From positions 19,209,501-19,273,500 of the forward strand of contig NC_084764.1 in assembly GCF_028858725.1 (NCBI RefSeq): a DNA stretch of 64,000 nt. Direction: 5' to 3'. The notes under the pieces were generated by a model. That model made no database searches. It saw nothing but the letters and a program-made list of their open reading frames with translations, and had not been told where the DNA came from. The number at the start of each line of letters is the position of its first letter. Within the stretch, counting starts at the first letter, position 1. A program made the translations under genes and the position numbers. This DNA comes from Colius striatus (Eukaryota > Chordata > Aves > Coliiformes > Coliidae). This document shows, in pieces, positions 37,214 through 49,721 of this stretch.

Positions 37214-38198
37214 TGTCATGGTTTAGCAAGGAGCAGCTTTTGCTTGATAACATGGGGTTGCAGTGAAGACTCGGTAAAGGGTTTTTGGACTCTCCCCTGG
37301 CTCCTGGGTTCAGATCCACCTCCAGCCCAGCTGGGCCAATCTGGCACCTCTGCCATCACTATTTAGGGACAGAAATTTGAAGTGCTGGCAGGAGGTGTAA
37401 GAGTGATACAAGATGGAGGCGACCACGCGGACCCCAGAGTCAGAGGAGAAGGAAGGAAGGAGGAGCGCTAGACCACAGACCCCTCTGCAAACCATGGTGA
37501 GAATGCAGGCTGTACCCCTGAAACCCATACAGGGTCATGACAGGATTGAGAGCCACCAGCAGCTCTGTGTGAGTGCACCCAGACAGACGAGGGACTGTGT
37601 GGGGAGGCGGCCACGGCACAGGCCGTGCTGGAGAGCCTGTGGGCCCCAGAGCAGCCCCACACGAGAGGCAGAGAGGAGCTGCTGCCTTTGGGATGAATGC
37701 ATGTCAGAGCAGCCCGTGCAGGGCTGCCGTGTGTGTGAGGTACCCCACGGACCTGCAGGGAGGACAGGTGCAGAACCCACCTGCCCTGAGGAGAGACAGA
37801 AGCTATCAGGAATAGTCTGACTGAAACCCCCACTCCCTGCCCCCCGGGCCATTCACGGGGATGGGGGAAGGAGGTAAAAACACTGGGATCAGGGCTCTGA
37901 GCCCAGGAAGAGGTGAGAAGTGGGGAGAAGGTGGCCTTAAAGGGCTGGTAGGACTCTTCATTGTTGTACTATTCTGTGTTGGTTTATTTTGGTTATGTTT
38001 TGGGGTTTTATGGTTATGTTTTAGTTGATGTTGCATTAAATTACTTTCTGTTTTCTTCCCCAAGCCGAGTAGCCTGGTCTGTTTTGTCCTGAACCTTAAG
38101 TGGCAATTAAGCTCTCCCTGCCCTTTGGCAATCTTCAGGTCTTTGGTACTCGAGGCTAATCGTGGTCTTTTGTTCCCCAATGAGCCTAAACCAGGACA
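37214..38198 (+). mobile_element. ERV LTR (ERV-L-like), about 985 bp
   Basis: Starts TGTCATGGTTTA and ends TAAACCAGGACA, near-perfect 12-bp inverted termini in TG...CA form. Near its 3' end are an ATTAAA poly(A)-type signal and CCCCAAGCCGAGTAGCC, a segment familiar from avian LTRs. The base after the LTR begins TGGTGTCAAAGGATGAG, which fits a tRNA-Leu-type primer-binding site, so this is probably a 5' LTR of a plus-oriented ERV-L-like provirus whose body is lost. The 121-139-codon frames inside it are not viral proteins. No second LTR was found. Confidence 0.75.
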
Positions 38199-38215
38199 TG
38201 GTGTCAAAGGATGAG
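38199..38215 (+). mobile_element. Primer-binding-site-like sequence after the LTR
   Basis: TGGTGTCAAAGGATGAG directly follows the LTR. The first eight bases equal the complement of a tRNA-Leu 3' end (TGGTGTCA), and the remainder is diverged. It supports an ERV-L assignment and the plus orientation. No gag or pol remnant is recognisable downstream. Confidence 0.55.
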
Positions 38216-38689
38216 TCTTGGCCATTCAGGACAGGCTGACACACAGGAATACCAGTGAAATCCCCAACCTGCAGTCCAAACACAGACTAGAGATCACAGC
38301 CCTGGTTCTGGCACTAACATGTGAATTAAAACCACTACTGGTAGAGAGAGAGGTGAATTCAGGCTTCTTCCATCATGAGTAGAATTTTTAATGTTTTTTC
38401 TTACTTTTTTATTTAAAAATGGAGAGGACTCCACCTGTTTTCTAATTACTGTGGCAATAAGACTGGGCTCTGCAATGTCTGTGCTGAATCCAGTGCTGTC
38501 AGTGTATGTTAATCACATTTAAAGTGCCCTTACTACGCTTGGCCCCCAGGGAGACTCAGGCAGGCGAGCCCAGCTTCTGCCTCACCAATGGGCCTTGATG
38601 TCAATGCTGTTTTCTGGACTTAAATTCACAAAAACGAAGCACACTTCTGCAGACACACAGAACACAAGGAGACAGCATATGGGTACTGA

Positions 38690-39080
38690 TCCAGAAAGGT
38701 CATAATAGATATAAATGGCCAGATGATACAGCAACCGCATTGATGAATGCATTTTGCATGTTTAAAAAGTGAGCGCTTTTAGGTTAATCATGCATATTTA
38801 AAACAATTAAAAGAATCATGGCTGCATATTTTGTTTATATTGTGACCCATCCAATTTCAGTCTGCACTATATTATCTTTGATGTCTAAAGCTGCCCATCT
38901 TTGATAAAATACACATAATGCTGGCAAAGTATTTGTTTTCATCTGTTGTACATCCAGAGCATTCCCCTGCTGCCATTAACATCACACCATAGTATTCTAA
39001 CAATTCCATAATGAACTTGTAGCAAGCATGTCTAATTAATTTTAACGGAGCTATCCCCTGATTATGGCTGGATTACATCA
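38690..39080. promoter_or_regulatory. Candidate conserved non-coding element
   Basis: About 390 bp free of repeats and dense in homeodomain and POU-like words: ATTTTGCATG, TTAATCATGCATATTT, CTAATTAATTTTAA and GATTATGG. Frames are closed on both strands. This texture is typical of conserved developmental enhancers. Conservation itself cannot be seen from a single sequence. Confidence 0.3.
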
Positions 39081-39700
39081 ATCCTGACAAAAAAAAAAAA
39101 ATAATCACCCCAATTTTATATCTCCTCAGCACATGTGTGCACCAATTGAATTCCAAATACATGTCAGGTGTAATAGGCTGTTTTGCCTATTACTCTTGTT
39201 TTCTAACTAGTCTGTAATAAACTCACAATTTACTTTTCCACTCAAAACACCACTAGATCTGATTCACCTGGAACACCAACAGAAAGTGGAAGCTGAGCAA
39301 ATAGAGTTTGTCCCACTAACTAAACAAACAAAGTAAACCTGAAACTCTCTGGAAGTGCTGGCCCTTGGATATTCAAAGCTCTGTGGTGTGCTGCACACGC
39401 AGCGTGTCTGCCTACACCCTTAGGAATACCATGGTATGGCAGGACTCCCAGTCTCTGAAGTCAGGACTTCAGAATCTGAGGAATTCAGTTAACTCACATC
39501 ATGGATCTCCATGGGGGAAGGGTGGCCAGAGCACTGTTAAAAGGAGTGAGGAGAGGAAGCAAGGGCTGGAGGTAGGCATGCACATGTCTGATGTAGCATA
39601 ACTTCCAAGTGTCACCTTCCGTTAAACATTAAAATTCTTTCACATGTCTTGTGTGGCATTATCAGCAGCTGTGATCTGGAGGACCCAATTTCACCACTGC

Positions 39701-39734
39701 TGTGTATATATATATACACATATATATATATACA
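39701..39734. repeat. TA/CA microsatellite with perfect palindrome
   Basis: TGTG, six TA, CACA form a perfect 20-bp palindrome at 39701-39720, followed by another TA run ending TACA. It could extrude as a cruciform and is likely length-polymorphic. Confidence 0.85.
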
Positions 39735-42700
39735 GGAGTCAGAGTACTGAAGAACACATGGTTTAAAGTATGCATACGACAAGAAGCTGAGATGCTAGTG
39801 ATCACTAGGCTTTCCAGGTTTCCACCTGAGATTTGCCAGCAGAGACACATATGACTGTGTCAGAATCATTCACTACCTACCAGAGACCCAAACATCCAGT
39901 GCTTCTGATCCATGTTAAATATACTGTGAATGTACATATCTACTGTATAATATATGGTCAGAGGACATCTAATTCTTCCTGGAAGAGCTGGACTTGCTGT
40001 ACAAGATGTATGTAATACAACAGCGTAGCATTGCCTGGCAATGCACAGAGCAACATGCAGGAGCATGGTGGCTGTTAGGAACACAAAGATTGGCTCCTCC
40101 ACAGACACCCTACATACCACAGGCTGAACTGCCAGGACAGAGGCAATTCAGAAACATCTGAAGCACTTCAGGCATCATGCCTTCCCAAACAAGCGGAAAA
40201 ATAGCCTTTCCCAAAACAAGTGAGAAGTGTGAATTCCTAAATTCACTGCCTGGTGTGGCGGGAGTAAGCACTGGTAGAAAAGAGGAGGAACCTTCATCCC
40301 AGCTGCTGCAGGAATCCCCTTCTCAGCCGGCGTGTGCCATTACATTGTTTTCACTGTGTTGTCAAACAGCACCCTCAGATGGTTCTACTTCACATATCTC
40401 TTCATCACAGTCACATTCTTTTCTTTTAAAGATCAGGAAAAGGAAATAAATCCTCACTGTAATGCTGTCCGTTTCTAGTGCTCGTGACTGCAGAGAAAAG
40501 CTTGAGGATGCGAATTAAGCATAATACAAGGCTTCAGAAAAGAAAGTGGATTAAAACTCTTAAAAGATACCATACTGATATAACTTCTGACTATATGAAA
40601 GGCCACTTCTTGCCCTCTTGTGATTTTTTTATGAACATATGTAATTGGTAATACGGTCTGTAATCCCTGTGGCTGTTTTCTACACATTTTATAATGCAGA
40701 GATTTTCTTGATGTGACTATAAAGTCTTAACCAATGAGCCATGCAACTAACATTAACTTTCTATGTTTATACACTGCTTATTTCACAGTATTTCTCCAGT
40801 TTCAGTTTTCAATATACCATACATTCATGCATCCCTAGCATCTCCCGACACTGTAAGTGCTTACCACTTTTGTGGAAGTTAACAGCTGAAACCAGATGCT
40901 TTCATCATTGAAAAAAGAAGAACGCTTTAGTTTTCTGGCACTAAGGAAAGAATAAAATAGCCTAGTGTGGTGATTCACTGTCCACATGATGGAGTCTGGA
41001 TTTCAGAGTAAAACTCCATGAGCAGAATGGAACTTGTTCAAACATCTCCAGAGATTATTTCAAGCTCTTTGCCACTTTGGCAAACTGCAGCCAAGTTTAA
41101 TCATTGAACAGTTTCTTCATACATATAAGACTATATGTATATATTTTCAACAAGAGAAAGCAGTAAATTGATCAAAAGTGGTTTGTTCTTGTTCTTCTTG
41201 TTTGCTCTATGTTTATGATAGAGACTAAAGCACAATGCTAATAATATAAGGGAATAAGATCAGAGGAGAACTGGAGCTAGTGGGGAACAAAAAGGCTGGT
41301 GATGGAAGGATGTGAGACTGAGACAACTGAGGTAAATTAGAAGATTGGAGAAAGCAGGTGAGCAATTTCTGCATGTAGGCAGCAGGGTGAGAATGCTGTG
41401 GAGATGAGGGGAGCAAGTCAAAGTGAGGGGAAAGGCTCGGTTTAGTCATTTTCCTTTTTAAGAAAACAAAGATGCAGCAGGACATTTAGATCTGTTCAAA
41501 CAGAATGAAATGTTAACTGCCTATGAAAATGACAAATTCAGATCTGAGAATATTTACAGCATGACCTATAACTTCACTACCATTAAATTCATTTGACTTC
41601 AGTGATAACAGATACTATGTCAGCACAATACCCTTTCTATGCATTCTTTCACACCATGTCCAATAGATGGAAAAGCAGGCCTAATAACATAAAAGCAATT
41701 CCCCAAAATAGACAACAGGTTGCTTCTATAAACTCCGCTTTAATTTTCATCCCCTAAAAGATGTTGAAGAAGTGCATTTCCACTAGTTACAAAACCACTT
41801 GTAAAAAACATAATATATTTGAAAACGTTGAAACAATCATCACAGGCAAAAATAGTCTGTATTTATCTGGAGAGCTCCAAGTTTCTAACCATGAAAAAAA
41901 TGATCTCAAGTAATATCATAAAGTAGCTAGAATAACTACCTCTCTCAAATGCTGGTGCAAGGTTGATGAGATGGTCAGTGATTATTTCAGAATTAAGCAC
42001 TAGAATAACAATCTCATTCCCACTGAGTGTTCCTAAATACTCTCAGCAAACTCATTTGTTCCTTTCCCTTAACTGTGATCCCATCCCTGTAGAAAGAAAT
42101 AGCTCCATAAAACTGGGTCATGCAGAGTTTACTCTTTCCTACAGTAATCATACATTTTATACAAAATATCTCCTTCCCCTAATAACAATTTAATCCAGTC
42201 TGTATTAGACTGACATGCAAAGCAGTGTGGGGAAAATGAGAACACCAAAACCAAGCAACTAACACAACAGAGAATAGATAGATCTTCATAGGCAACTTAC
42301 AGCATAAAAAAAGACTTATTAGCAAATAAAAATATAAGCTTTTTAAAGTGATTTTTTTTTAAACCCCAAATATGCCCTCTGGTAATTAGAAGTTTTTTGG
42401 CTCATAGTTCAAAAACTTTTGCATGTTCACATTCATACTGTAAAACGAGACTTACCACCTCAGTCTGTTAACCACTGAATGTGATCCAAACTCTGTTTTA
42501 AGACAAAACTGAGAGGACCTGTATTTGCACACAACATATGATGCTGATGAGAAATAACTCTTCTCACCTGCCACAGTTTGCTGTTACAGCAGAACGACTG
42601 GTTACTAACACCATTTCTATGAAAAACAAAACAAATAAGAGGTCAAAGCAGGAGATGCCAGGTTCCTTAAATATCCAGACAAATAAAATTAAAGCACATT

Positions 42701-45700
42701 AAAGTATATTTTCCCTTTCCTGGATATTAAGAAGTAAACCTTTGGGCAAATCTTATCTTCACTATTTTCCAAAGACAACAGCTATTAAAGTAAGATTCTG
42801 AATTAGTCTAAGTGCTAAATACATTTTTGAGTAATTATTACTTAGTGCACATGAGGACTGCAGAGAGAGACAGACACGTTTCTTGAATCTGGTGTGCTGG
42901 AAATGTCTTGACTTTGTATTTCATTATTAGAGCAATAGCAGTCCTAGTGCTCCCAAAGATGTCTTGAACTATCAGTCACTTTGCTTCTGATGTCGGGTAG
43001 GGCAGCAACGTACAGTCCCTGAAAGAGAAGTTCTAGAGGGGGCATAGCCTCCTGATGTTACAGAGATGTTGAAGAGACACTGACAGATACTCAGACCTGC
43101 ACCACAGCTCTTTTCTGGAATGTGCCAAGACACGTGCACAAGTTTGACAAGATCACATTTTGTACTCAATACAACAGCTGCAATAGCCGAACACAATCAT
43201 GACACCCGCATGTAATTCTGGTGCTGCATTTTAGCCTTATACTGCTATGGGAAGCATTCTTTTCACCTTTCTGGTTATTGGGAAAAAGTAAAATTCATAC
43301 CTGAGGTGGTTGACTGTATCACCACGGGAAAAAGCTGTATTTGCAGTCTGACCATTCCATTCAGAATGAAAAAGGAGGTGAAACGCTTTAGACACTGATG
43401 ACACAGTAACCTCAGCATACACCAGGATAGGAAATTTATCCAGCTATGCAAAAAAGCAAAGCAAACTGCTCTGATGTGAATACTTCAGCATTTGTTCAAC
43501 CCTATTGTGAAGATCTATAGCAAGTGTTCGGTCAGGAGCTCACTAGAATAGCACTTGACTTTTGAGAAGGCTGTCATCCTCCTTGCAAAATGGAGGCCAG
43601 GCTATACAAATAAAATTGATTTAAATTACTAGTAATTTTGACACTGATGACATGTAAATCTTATTTATGCTGTGTCGTGAGCATTATATTGGCAATGCTG
43701 AACTCCAGGCAGTTAAAATCGCAATAAAGTGACTGAATTAAAATAATGAGATCATTGACCAGAATTATCAAAAGGTTAGATATCTAAATATAGCTTGTCC
43801 TGAAGATATTTCCAACCATTGCAATTGTCGAAGTACATCTGTAAAACTAGAATAAAAACCAGGTGTTTTTGTCAGAACGGGTACAAGACTTTTTTTCAAA
43901 GGGCTTACCACTGTAATGCTGATAGCTGTTTCATTCGGCCTCAGCAGCAAACAAGGCCTTCAGCCAGCTTGTAAAGTCTTTTCTGTTTCCACAAATTTCC
44001 TGGGTTGGGCTGTTGCACAAACTGCAACGGGCTGATGTGCTCAACACAATCACCCAACAGACAGAGGTGGCACACGGAGCCAAACACGTTCAGTGGCCAT
44101 GTAGGCTGATGTCACGCATTTGTTTCCTATGGGTGCTCTACAAGATGCCTTTCTACTTTGGTCACGCAGAATAAATATTGTTTAGGAATTCTGGTTACTT
44201 GGAAGGACAATTCTGGGAACTGATTTTGAAGCGTGGATGAAGAGAAATAATGTGGCGCTACAAAGGGAATTCACCAACGCAGAAGAAAAAAAATCTTCAG
44301 GTGACAGCTTCTGCATCAGTATAGTCAACAAGGAGCTAAAATTATGCTTTTGCTTCAGAAAAGAATTTATGCAGGCAGTGAATTCTGTGGACTGGGAAGT
44401 GTTTCGTCTCTATGCCATGCTTAAATAACAGGGTTAAGACTCTAAAATGTGACTGTAAGTTTTATTTGTCACTTGCAGTCACCTAATTAAGAACTACGTG
44501 TGTCCATCCTCACTCCCAGTGTAATAGCTTAATTATTGCCCTTGGTGCAATAAAAAAATTACACATTTTTAAAAGGTTGTTCAAATGGAGCTTAGATGCA
44601 TCATCTATATGTTATTGCTAACCAAAAGTCCCTTTATAAGGTGGCTTCATGTTTGTAGGAGTAAAACAAACGTCATCGATACAGAGTTGCATGTTCATAT
44701 TTCACTGCTTAAAAGCATTGACACAATCAAGACTGGAATTGGGATGTTCAGGCAGAGCAAAACATAACGAGCTCAATCTTTACAGCTGCAAGCTCATGCT
44801 GAAGTTAAAAGGAAACAAATCATCTGCTGTAACCCTGCCCCCAGACATACAGGTCTCTATAACAGACTGCTTTGTTTAAATCTTCCTCTGCTCCTCCACA
44901 CCTTGTTTGCTACATGCACATTCAATTTTCTATTGAAAAAGCTGAAATGAAGAAAAGCTTAGCTCTCACATTAGCCTTAACAGAAGGTCACAGATGAAAG
45001 CGGTGCTGCCACTAAGAGGAAGCAGACACAAATAAGGCTCTCTAAACTGGTTCTCAAAATCACATCTCTTTTTTTTTCAAGCCAGTGTATACCCTGCAGC
45101 TGTGCTCACCAGAGAGTGACTGATACTTTTAACTTTCTGCATAATAGAGAAGCTTTTGAGGAGCATAATATTACAGCATTTAGTTTTTCTAAATCAAATC
45201 CATACAATCATAAACAGGAGAGGAGGAAAAATAGATACTAGAAGGTGTAAGTGGAGATTGTCCATAAAGCTTTACAGAAGACGGTGGGCAGATGGTAGGG
45301 ATTTGCAGTGACACAGCTGTTTTTAAAAATAAAGAGGTGGAAGAGGAGAGGCATGATTACAGCTACACTCACATTCCTCTGCCCATGCACACAAGAATTA
45401 AAAATTAAGCTTAATAGCAGCAGGAAATTGAACTTTGAATAGTAAATTTTCTCCTATAATCTGAATTGACATTTAGAAAGTTTAGGGAAAAAAAAAAACA
45501 ACACAACTGTGGCACCTTCAAGTTTCTTTTCCAATCATTAGTTTTCTAAGTATCTACAAAGCAAAGCTGGCAACAGTACTATTACCTACAATGAGATGTT
45601 AAAGAGATAATGACACAATTACTTTCAGTGCCTCCAAAGAGCACACATTTCTGCTGTAAGCCTTACAATATAAAAAGATAAGTTTATCAAATCACCAAAT

Positions 45701-46633
45701 AAGCAGCATACATTATGTTACCTGTTTGAGTTTCCTATGGAAGACTTTAATTCTTCAATTTTGGGTTTTTTTTCAGATGTTATTAGCAGATTGCACAGAT
45801 AAGCAATGCAAGGAATAATAAGATGGATGGGGGTTACTGTATATTTAATAGCACACGATGAGAGGCAGAGGAATGCCCAAATTCAATAGGGTAACAAGCA
45901 CTAGAAATGAACATGGTGAGAAGAAAAGACATTTTAACAAAGTAGTAATTTGTATTAAAACACTTGGTTTCACAGACAGACCTTCCTCTCATTTTTAATG
46001 CACGTTCTTACTTATGTCCCCCACAGCCATACAGAAAGCTTATGCCAGGTAAACACTAAAAAGTTTGTTAATGTACAGCATAAAAGACTGTCTTCTGAGA
46101 ATCCAACAAAGTTGTTCCTTGACAGTTTTGGTTACAAAATTAACTCTCTTCCAGTTCAGTTACTCCTAGATCCAAGAAATTTTACATTAAGAGGTGAGAT
46201 ATCGCAAATGCCAAAAGAATATTCTTTCCCTCATTCTTCCTGGAGTCACCATTTTCACACTGCAGCAGCTCACATTCTTCTGAGTATTAAAAACGACTCA
46301 CCAGGGTAAACATACTTTTTGATGACCTAAAAAACCCAAAAACTAAAACCATCTAATTTTCATCACCCAAGCTGGGACCCGACACAAGATTATCCAAGAC
46401 CAATTCCCTAAAAACTTCTTTATCCCTGTCTCCAGAGCCATTCGTGCTGGCTTTGGAACTGAACACGGTGTTGGTGAAAGCCATTACAATGCACGTAGTG
46501 CACACATTTTCACCACCATCTCTCCTTTTGCAGCATCTGGGCTGCTCCCAGACCAAAGACATCACCAAAGTGATTCATGGAGGTACTGCCCAGCACACAA
46601 ATAAACTCAACATCTGAAGATGTTTAAATTAAT

Positions 46634-46639
46634 TTTATT
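46634..46639 (-). terminator. CFL2: Candidate distal poly(A) signal
   Basis: AATAAA in mRNA sense followed about 30 nt later by GTTTATTTGTGTGCTGGG, a good G/U-rich downstream element. It is the best-formed signal in the stretch and would give a 3' UTR of about 3.45 kb. Confidence 0.45.
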
Positions 46640-47823
46640 TATACCAGGTTTTCAAAATCAGAAATATTTCAAAGAAATTCAATACTTATAGACAGGTGCT
46701 ACATTGATGATCTTTCATCCACTGTTAGTGCCGTGTTTTCACTCTACAACCATTAACTCACCACCACAAACTAAGGGGAACTTACAGAAGTTTATAAAAA
46801 ATAGGCAGACATGAAAATTTGGTTTATACTGGAATTGGCATACGAGAGTAAAGCTTATCATCAAATTGTGGCAATTGCTGTAGTCAGTCACTCATTCTGA
46901 GGGAACAGTACAGCAGAGAAAAGACTCATCTGCATAGAGAAATACTTTGGGTTTTAACTGAACGTACTCAACATCCATTTAATGATCCGACTAGGAGTGA
47001 ATATCCCACTCAAGTTCATACCAATTAAAGCTTTGCATTTTTAAGATTGCCACAGCATAAACCTCATCTGCTCACCCCAGTCTTGGATCGATTGCCCCTT
47101 TCAGGAGAAATCGAACCCATACATCTATCTATACCTCTTCCAGCATTCACCAAATCAAACAGAAAAACTGCTGGTTTGGAAGTGGGTGGTTTTTTTGGAA
47201 GAAAAATGCCATTGCTGCACAAGCTACTCTCATGAAAACTTCATTTAACATCTCTTTATCAATAAAATAACTGAAGCCAAGATACCCAAAAGTCACGTCT
47301 ACACAGAGATACAGAGAAGATATAAACTCAGAGGATTTTCCTCCACTTCTCAATCACAATGAGGCCCTCACCATTTTGCATAATGACAGAAAACAACAGC
47401 TGACAAACTCTTTTGGAACAGATGCCAGCTGTCTCTCATTTGTTTTATAATTCAAACAGTAACAGTTCTGTAGCACTTTATTGTTGCTTTTTGTTTTTTT
47501 TTTTAAAGCAAGCCATCTGAATTGGACCTCACATCAGTCAGTCAGTCGGTCATTTCAAGAACAAACTGAAGGCAGGCTGATCCTTTTGGATCCAAAACTT
47601 GTTTTGGTAGGAATCTGACATAAATACAGTTTGTGCTTCAATTTTATACCTACTTAGACTGAGTGAATATACATTTAAGCTAATTATAAAAAGAAAAATA
47701 ACCTTTAAAAGCCAACTTAGAAGCCACAGACATCTTCCCAGACTGTTTGCAGCAGAGACAAACAATAAATTTAAACACAGTACTGCTTTAAAAAGTTTAC
47801 TGTCTTAAGTGAAATTGACATGG

Positions 47824-47829
47824 TTTATT
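47824..47829 (-). terminator. CFL2: Candidate poly(A) signal at about 2.26 kb
   Basis: AATAAA in mRNA sense, giving a 3' UTR of about 2.3 kb, near the usual vertebrate CFL2 length. The downstream sequence is not strongly G/T-rich. Confidence 0.4.
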
Positions 47830-48462
47830 AAAATTTAACACTTTCAGTTTTGGCTTTTTCTAAAGAAACCACTGATAACCTTGCGAAAAATCAGTTAAAA
47901 TGTAATTTCATCATACTGTACTGAACTCAAGTCAAACAGAAAGCAAAAAGTAGATCTTTACATTAAACTGGGCTTTGCACACAACGCAAATCATCAGAAA
48001 TAGACTATTTTGAGGAATAAAAAGGTTTGGTTTCTTTTACCTAGAAAACATGCATACCATCAGTTACTTCTCAACCTTAAAAGCTATCTGAAAGGAGAGT
48101 TCGGTAGAACAAAACCAAGACTCGTTAATACACTTATTAAGTCAGTGGTCATCATGCCTTTTTAGTTAAATTCTAGTAAAGTTTTGTCTACATAGAATGG
48201 CTAATACAATGAGGTGTGCAAGTCATAGCGACAGCCAGAAGCCTGAAACAAAGTCTTAAAGTTCTACAGGACAAGACAGCCTGAACACATTAGGTTACCC
48301 AAACTATTAAAAAAGGAAAAGGAGGGAAAAAAAAAAAGAAAAAAAGATGGTTTTATTATGATCTGCTTCCTCGTTGAAAAAAGGGCTATGGACTGAACAT
48401 AAAGGGCCCTCATTTAAAAGCCCCTCAGTTTAAAATCAGGTAATGATAAAAAGCATTCCTTG

Positions 48463-48470
48463 TAGCAGCA
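48463..48470 (-). promoter_or_regulatory. CFL2: miR-15/16/195/497 8-mer target site
   Basis: In mRNA sense this reads TGCTGCTA, a full 8-mer for the miR-15/16 seed, 1620 nt after the stop codon. It is relevant only if the long 3' UTR form is made. Confidence 0.4.
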
Positions 48471-49274
48471 CGCACAGCTTAGCTGCGAGCGGCCGCCTAA
48501 GAGCGCTCTTTCACGCATACCGGGAGAATCATGTCCAGTTTTGCCATTTGTGGATAACGATGACAAGATACAAAAGCATGTGTTTGCCATAAATAGCTCT
48601 GGCCAACGGAGGATTGCTCACACAGAGCAGATCAAATTCTCTATAAGGAGAGCATTATCTGGCTCCCGGCCAAAACACGTTCCCGGAGCAAGCCTCGGTA
48701 GTGGCAAACACTTTCCAGTTCTATTTACATAGAAGCCAACAAGCAGAACAGTTCATTTAGGCTACTTCTTGTACCAAGTCCCTCTTAATGGCAACATTCC
48801 AGAAACAAAAAGTTATTTACCAGCTTCGTATTTTGCACCCACTTGTCAGTATACATGGCCTTACCAAACACGATGGCGAGCTGCAGGAGCTGGTGCAAGG
48901 TTTTTACTCTGACGTGTAGAACTTTAAGAACATTCAGGTAGGAAACACACCGCGTGGTTATTAGCATCGTGTTTTTGCATCTCTGACACAAGTGTCTCAT
49001 GGAACTAATGGTCTCTAGCAGTGGCAGCTTCTTCACCTGAAACGTAAACTAGGATTGGGTCCTTTATCGAATGATCAGAACAGAGCCAAAAAGTATTGTA
49101 AAGCAGCGCCTAAATCCCGTTTAGGAGGAATGAGAAACTTGCATTAAGGTAAGATCCACGCCTGTCTTTACAATACTTTCCATGGAAGTCATTTCCAATA
49201 TGCTTAAATTGAACATCCTTAAAAACTCTACTTTCCAATGAAAACAAGGCAACGTTCTGTAATAAGCCACAAGT

Positions 49275-49280
49275 TTTATT
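49275..49280 (-). terminator. CFL2: Candidate proximal poly(A) signal
   Basis: AATAAA in mRNA sense, 0.8 kb after the stop, followed by a T/G-containing segment (TTGCCTTGTTTTC). Use would keep the miR-200 site and drop the miR-15/16 site. Confidence 0.35.
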
Positions 49281-49713
49281 GCAACGTGGCCAGTTTTTGA
49301 TCTCAAAAAACAATGTTCCATTTAAGGCTCTTTTTAATACAGAAATTGCCACCATGACTGATGTTTTACAAAACTTTAGTGTTTCAAGACTCACAGAAAA
49401 ACAGATAACTTCTACTCCTGTTCAGTAGTGTACATTCAATGGAAAACAAAAGGCATCGTAACAGCTACTTCATTTATAAAGATATGCATGTAACAGGAAT
49501 GAAACTGAGGTACTACAATAATCTGATGACACAGTTACAGCAACTTAATTGGCATTCCTTTGGGGACAGGGGCAGGTCAAACATATTACAAAAAAAGTGC
49601 TTTAAATGCATAGTGTTGTGTGCTGCCATGTCACAAAAATAGGCTTGTCAAGGCAGGTGAGGTGTATGGATGCACAAGAGCCTCATGGAACTGCAATCAA
49701 GTGCAACTGTAAG

Positions 49714-49721
49714 TAATACTG
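49714..49721 (-). promoter_or_regulatory. CFL2: miR-200b/c/429 8-mer target site
   Basis: In mRNA sense this reads CAGTATTA, the full 8-mer complement to the miR-200b/c/429 seed. It lies 369 nt after the stop codon. CFL2 is an established miR-200 family target in mammals. Presence of the site is seen; function in this species is inferred. Confidence 0.55.

Larger units (their letters stand above)
38216..46619. other. Gene-poor interval between SNX6 and CFL2, part 2
   Basis: About 8.4 kb without a supportable gene. A candidate conserved non-coding block lies at 38.69-39.08 kb and a TA/CA palindrome at 39.70 kb. The rest is A+T-rich unique DNA. The longest frame (45998-46309, 103 codons, plus) shows no family signature. 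Confidence 0.75.

Noticed and set aside
37413-37833. Overlapping 121-135-codon frames
   Set aside because: They lie inside the LTR on both strands and do not resemble retroviral proteins.
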